NCBI RefSeq assembly: GCF_050920705.1
Contig: NZ_CP154799.1
Coordinates: 124,001-188,000 of the forward strand
Direction of reading: 5' to 3'
Source of the DNA: Regnicoccus_A sp014224355
GTDB taxonomy: Bacteria; Cyanobacteriota; Cyanobacteriia; PCC-6307; Cyanobiaceae
Length of the DNA: 64,000 nucleotides
The position numbers were made by a program, and so were the translations under genes. The notes under the pieces were generated by a model, which made no database searches, was not told the origin of the DNA, and saw only the letters and a list, made by a program, of their open reading frames with translations. Positions 60,752 through 64,000 of this stretch are shown here, piece after piece; positions within the stretch are counted from its first letter, which is position 1, and every line of letters begins with the position of its first letter.

Positions 60752-61809
60752 CGGGAGCCCCCCTCCAGCGCGGCAACATGACAGACCAGATCAGCAAGGC
60801 GGCAGCTGTAGCCCCACTCGTTGTCGTACCAGGCATAGACCCTGAGCTGGGTCCCGTTCACCACCAGGGTGGAGGGGCCATCGACGATCGAGCTGCGGCT
60901 GTCGTTGAGGTAATCGACCGACACCAGCGGCCGCTCCTCGAAGCCCAGGATTCCCTGCAGGGGGCCGGCGGCGGCGGCGGCGAAAGCCGCATTCACCTCA
61001 TCGGCGCTGACGCTGTGCTCCAGCTCGAACACCGCATCGGTGAGCGAGGCATTGAGCAGCGGCACCCGGACCGCATGGCCGTTGAGCTTGCCAGCCAGCT
61101 CGGGGAAGATCAGGCCGATCGCCCGGGCTGATCCGGTGCTGGTGGGGACCAGCGACTGCAGGCAGGAGCGGGCCCGGCGCAGATCACTCTTGAAACCATC
61201 CACCACCAACTGGGTGTTGGTGATGTTGTGCAGGGTGGTGATCGAGCCGTGGCGGATGCCGAAGTTCCTGTGGACCACCTGAACCACGGGTGCCAGGCAG
61301 TTGGTGGTGCAGGAGGCGGCGGTCACCAGGCGGTGCCGGTGGGGGTCGTAGAGGTGGTGGTTGATGCCGAACACCACATTCAGGGCCTCCTCACCGGCGA
61401 TCACGCCCTTCACGGGGCAGGCCACGATCACCCGTCTCAGGCCGGGCAGGGAGAAGTAGGGCTCGAGGGTTTCGGCTGTTTTGAACTTGCCGCTGCACTC
61501 GAGCACCAGGTCCACGCCGGCAACGGCCCAGGGCACGGCGGTGGGGTCGCTCTGCTGGCTGAATCCAACGGGGATGCCATCCACACTGAAGCCATGACCG
61601 CCGACCCCGCTGGCCGGGGTCTGGATGGCCCGCTGCCAGCGGCCATGCACCGAATCGAACTCCAGCAGATGGGCGGCTGAGGTGGCGTCAGCGGCCGGGT
61701 CGTTGAGCTGCACCAGCTCGATGCCGGGACGGCCCCAGAGGGCGCGGAACACCAGGCGGCCGATGCGGCCGAAGCCGTTGATGCCGATTTTCACGCCGAG
61801 GGCCGCCAC
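60748..61809 (-). CDS. gap: ArsJ-associated glyceraldehyde-3-phosphate dehydrogenase
   Basis: The 353-residue GAPDH has KIGINGFGRIGRLVFRAL (NAD site) and LVTAASCTTNCLAPVVQVVH with the catalytic Cys. SLVPTSTGSARAIGLIFPEL and YAWYDNEWGYSCRL are also present. Being fused to arsJ by a 4-base overlap and controlled by a nearby ArsR-type palindrome, it most likely serves arsenate detoxification by forming 1-arseno-3-phosphoglycerate, not central metabolism. It starts with a GTG (61809; a second GTG lies at 61794). Confidence 0.92.
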   Translation of the reverse strand: MAALGVKIGINGFGRIGRLVFRALWGRPGIELVQLNDPAADATSAAHLLEFDSVHGRWQRAIQTPASGVGGHGFSVDGIPVGFSQQSDPTAVPWAVAGVDLVLECSGKFKTAETLEPYFSLPGLRRVIVACPVKGVIAGEEALNVVFGINHHLYDPHRHRLVTAASCTTNCLAPVVQVVHRNFGIRHGSITTLHNITNTQLVVDGFKSDLRRARSCLQSLVPTSTGSARAIGLIFPELAGKLNGHAVRVPLLNASLTDAVFELEHSVSADEVNAAFAAAAAGPLQGILGFEERPLVSVDYLNDSRSSIVDGPSTLVVNGTQLRVYAWYDNEWGYSCRLADLVCHVAALEGGSR

Positions 61810-61824
61810 TGGGAGTACTCTCCC

Positions 61825-61840
61825 ATCAAAGGATGTTGAT
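61825..61840. promoter_or_regulatory. ArsR-type operator
   Basis: ATCAA-AGGATG-TTGAT is a perfect 5-6-5 inverted repeat that matches the ATCAA-N6-TTGAT pattern described for ArsR-family repressors. It lies 16 bases upstream of the gap GTG, in the divergent region shared with acr3. An arsR gene is present at 63071. Confidence 0.72.
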
Positions 61841-61959
61841 TGGTTTTATGGCCAGGTTAAGGGCTGGGTCGCTCGCTTCTGCCCTGGTTCATCACTTCGA
61901 GGCGCGGCGGCGGCTCAAGGCCCATGCCGGCCCGAACCGAGCTCTCGTGCTGAACCGAA

Positions 61960-62973
61960 ATGGGAGGGTTTGAGCGTTTTCTGAGCCTCTGGGTGGCTCT
62001 GGCGATCGTGGCCGGAGTCTCCATCGGCGCCCTGGCCCCCGAGCTGGCTGAGGCTGTTGCGGCCCTGGAGGTGGCCCGCATCAACCTGCCGATCGCCCTG
62101 CTGATCTGGGGAATGATCTATCCGATGATGCTGGCGGTCGACTTCGGGGCCATCGGCGGCCTGCGGCGCCAACCCAGGGGTCTGCTGATCACCGTGGTGG
62201 TGAACTGGCTGATCAAGCCGCTCACCATGACCGCCATCGCCTGGCTGTTCATCCGCGGCCTGTTCAGCGCCTGGATCCCCGCGGCGATCGGTGATCAATA
62301 CATCGCCGGCATGATTCTGCTGGGGGTGGCTCCCTGCACGGCCATGGTGTTTGTGTGGAGTCGGCTGAGTGCTGGTGATCCCAATTACACCTTGGCGCAG
62401 GTGGCGATCAACGACCTGATCATGGTGTTCGCCTTTGCGCCGATCGCAGCCCTGCTGCTGGGTGTGAGCAACGTTTTGGTCCCCTGGGACACCTTGCTCA
62501 CGGCCGTGGGTCTGTTTGTGGTGGTGCCCCTGACAGCCGGTTGGCTGACGAGGCGGCTGCTGCACTCACCGGGTCGACTCAAACGCCTGGAGCAACGGCT
62601 CAAGCCGCTGGCGATTGTGAGCCTGATCGCCACGGTGCTGATGCTGTTCATGGTGCAGGCCAGGGCGATCCTGGCCGAACCGCTGGCGATCGTCCTGATT
62701 GCGATTCCGCTGATCCTGCAGACCTACCTGATTTTCTGGATCACGGCTCTGTGGATGCGCCTCTGGCGCCAACCCCGTGCCATTGCTGCTCCCGGGGCCA
62801 TGATCGGGGCGTCCAATTTCTTTGAGCTGGCGGTGGCGGTGGCGATCAGCCTGTTCGGTCTCAACTCCGGCGCTGCCCTGGCCACCGTGGTGGGTGTCCT
62901 GGTGGAGGTGCCGGTGATGCTTTCCCTGGTGGCGATCGCCAACCGCAACCGGCTGCTGTTTCCCCGCTCCTGA
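61960..62973 (+). CDS. acr3: Arsenite efflux transporter Acr3
   Basis: The 337-residue protein has ten hydrophobic segments. It contains ILLGVAPCTAMVFVWSRLSAGDPNYTLA, the Acr3 signature with the essential Cys, and LIWGMIYPMMLAVDF, IGASNFFELAVAVAISLF and VVGVLVEVPVMLSLV. It exports arsenite. It is divergent from gap-arsJ across a 150-base region with an ArsR palindrome and lies upstream of arsR on the same strand. Confidence 0.95.
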   Translation: MGGFERFLSLWVALAIVAGVSIGALAPELAEAVAALEVARINLPIALLIWGMIYPMMLAVDFGAIGGLRRQPRGLLITVVVNWLIKPLTMTAIAWLFIRGLFSAWIPAAIGDQYIAGMILLGVAPCTAMVFVWSRLSAGDPNYTLAQVAINDLIMVFAFAPIAALLLGVSNVLVPWDTLLTAVGLFVVVPLTAGWLTRRLLHSPGRLKRLEQRLKPLAIVSLIATVLMLFMVQARAILAEPLAIVLIAIPLILQTYLIFWITALWMRLWRQPRAIAAPGAMIGASNFFELAVAVAISLFGLNSGAALATVVGVLVEVPVMLSLVAIANRNRLLFPRS

Positions 62974-63070
62974 TCCATCGTTTCGAGCGACGATCGGACT
63001 CCTGCGATCAACCGTTTCAGCCAGCAAGTCCCCGATCCTCGCTGAACCAACAAATCCCGTCCATTGCTTC

Positions 63071-63445
63071 ATGACCCGGTCAAGCCCCCGCGCCTTTTTG
63101 CCCCCAAACCCGGCCAACGGCCCTCCCGACGAACCCGGCGGCACCCTCGACAACGCCGCGGCCCGTCAGTTGCTCAAAGCCCTCGGGGATCCCCTGCGCC
63201 TGCAGGTGATCGAGGCCCTCGCCGGCGGCGAGCGCTGCGTCTGCGATCTGGTCACGGATCTGGGCCTGGCCCAGTCGAAGCTCTCCTTTCATCTCAAGGT
63301 GCTCAAGCAGGCGGGGCTGCTCGCCGATCGGCAGGAGGGGCGCTGGATCTACTACAGCCTGCGCCCCGAAGCCCTCGGCGCCCTGCAGGCCTGGCTCGCC
63401 GATCTGAGCGCCCATTGCGGCACTCCCGCCAGTCGCTGCGCCTGA
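63071..63445 (+). CDS. arsR: ArsR/SmtB-family arsenic-responsive repressor
   Basis: The 124-residue protein has a winged helix with LLKALGDPLRLQVIEALAGG, the metal-binding ERCVCDLVTDLGL (a Cys-x-Cys pair in helix alpha3) and AQSKLSFHLKVLKQAGLLAD (recognition helix). RQEGRWIYYSL is the wing. It also has further cysteines near the C-terminus. Arsenite binding would release it from the operator in the gap-acr3 intergenic region. It ends 7 bases before the convergent histidine kinase gene's stop. Confidence 0.94.
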   Translation: MTRSSPRAFLPPNPANGPPDEPGGTLDNAAARQLLKALGDPLRLQVIEALAGGERCVCDLVTDLGLAQSKLSFHLKVLKQAGLLADRQEGRWIYYSLRPEALGALQAWLADLSAHCGTPASRCA

Positions 63446-63451
63446 AGCGGT

Positions 63452-64000
63452 TCAGACCCCCTTGGGCAGCACCAGCTCGATCACTGCTCCGCCATCGGGA
63501 TGGTTGCGGGCCTGCACCCGGCCCCCATGGGTGAGGGCGATCTGCTGCACGATCGCCAGGCCCAGGCCACTGCCGGCCTGCTGGCTGCGCACCCGGGATG
63601 GATCGCCCCGATAGAAGCGCTCGAACAGGTGAACCAGGTCGTCCTGACTGAGTCCAGGGCCGTGGTCTCGCACCTCCAGCTCCCACCAGAGGCCGCTGCT
63701 GGCCACACCCAGCTCCACTACCCCCCCATCGGGGCTGTAGCGCAGGGCATTCTCGAACAGGTTGAGCAGGGCGCGATGCAGCCGCGAGGCATCGGCCCAG
63801 AGCAGGCAGGCCTGGCGCTGGCGGGCCATCAGCCTCACACCGCGGCTCTCGGCGAGGGGCCTGAGGCTGCTCCAGGCCTCCTCCGCCATCTCCCAGAGAT
63901 CAAGCACCTCGTAGCGCCGCTCATCAAGGGGGAGACTGTTCTCCAGGCTGGAGAGTTCCAGCAGATCCCCCACCAGCTCCTGCAGCCGTTTCAGTTCCCG
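63452..64000 (-). CDS. Sensor histidine kinase, C-terminal part
   Basis: The gene continues beyond the right edge; only the last 182 codons are visible. The dimerisation-helix tail reads RELKRLQELVGDLLELSSLE. It is followed by an HATPase domain with LFENALRYSPDGG (N box), LEVRDHGPGLSQDDLVHLFERFYRGD (G1/F box) and GSGLGLAIVQQIALTHGG (G2). The phospho-accepting His would lie outside the window. A link to the arsenic locus is not supported by the sequence. Confidence 0.9.
   Translation of the reverse strand, partial: RELKRLQELVGDLLELSSLENSLPLDERRYEVLDLWEMAEEAWSSLRPLAESRGVRLMARQRQACLLWADASRLHRALLNLFENALRYSPDGGVVELGVASSGLWWELEVRDHGPGLSQDDLVHLFERFYRGDPSRVRSQQAGSGLGLAIVQQIALTHGGRVQARNHPDGGAVIELVLPKGV

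Overview
The window comes from a high-GC picocyanobacterium of the Synechococcus/Cyanobium type. The evidence is psbA (D1), psbO, crtR, a Ycf20-like protein, dapL and several small proteins typical of cyanobacteria, in tightly packed GC-rich DNA.

Layout. 1-8.4 kb: the 5' part of a radical SAM gene, an AAA/DUF4143 ATPase, dapL, a yefM-yoeB toxin-antitoxin pair, an orphan MNT nucleotidyltransferase, a GT61-like gene, a glycosyltransferase/alginate-lyase-like fusion and a coiled-coil protein. 8.4-33.5 kb: an AT-richer accessory island with an FkbM methyltransferase, a TPR/GT31-like protein, a sulfotransferase, a GT2/GT4 protein, a second GT/lyase-like fusion and a DUF6492-type protein. Between these genes lie two stacks of nested insertion sequences. 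13.2-19.7 kb is a decayed IS481 relic split by IS256, IS21 and a fresh IS481. 22.4-26.5 kb is an IS5-like relic split by an integrase-core IS, which is itself split by IS256. Target-site duplications fix several of these insertions. 33.6-40.05 kb: a GT2-GT2-sulfotransferase fusion, a 51-residue double-glycine peptide, and its probable exporter (HlyD adaptor plus a C39-peptidase ABC transporter). 40.1-59.4 kb: housekeeping and photosynthesis genes (clpS, a CPBP protease, a radical SAM gene next to psbA, aroC, eda, ftsH, sat, psbO, coaBC, tRNA-Ala, pyrB, an alkyladenine glycosylase, a creatininase-family gene, gatC, crtR). 59.4-63.4 kb: an arsenic locus (gap, arsJ, acr3, arsR) with an ArsR-type palindrome. 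63.45-64 kb: the 3' part of a sensor histidine kinase gene.

The most interesting unit is at 36.2-40.05 kb. The peptide has a strong promoter and ribosome binding site, a leader ending in LLAGG, and a Cys-free core rich in Ser, Thr, Asn and Tyr. The convergent exporter keeps every C39 catalytic residue. The divergent neighbour is a glycosyltransferase-sulfotransferase fusion, so a secreted peptide that is possibly glycosylated or sulfated is a reasonable hypothesis. The other unusual signal is a pair of GT/lyase-like fusion paralogues, each broken at a long C homopolymer, which suggests phase variation, slippage or sequence error.
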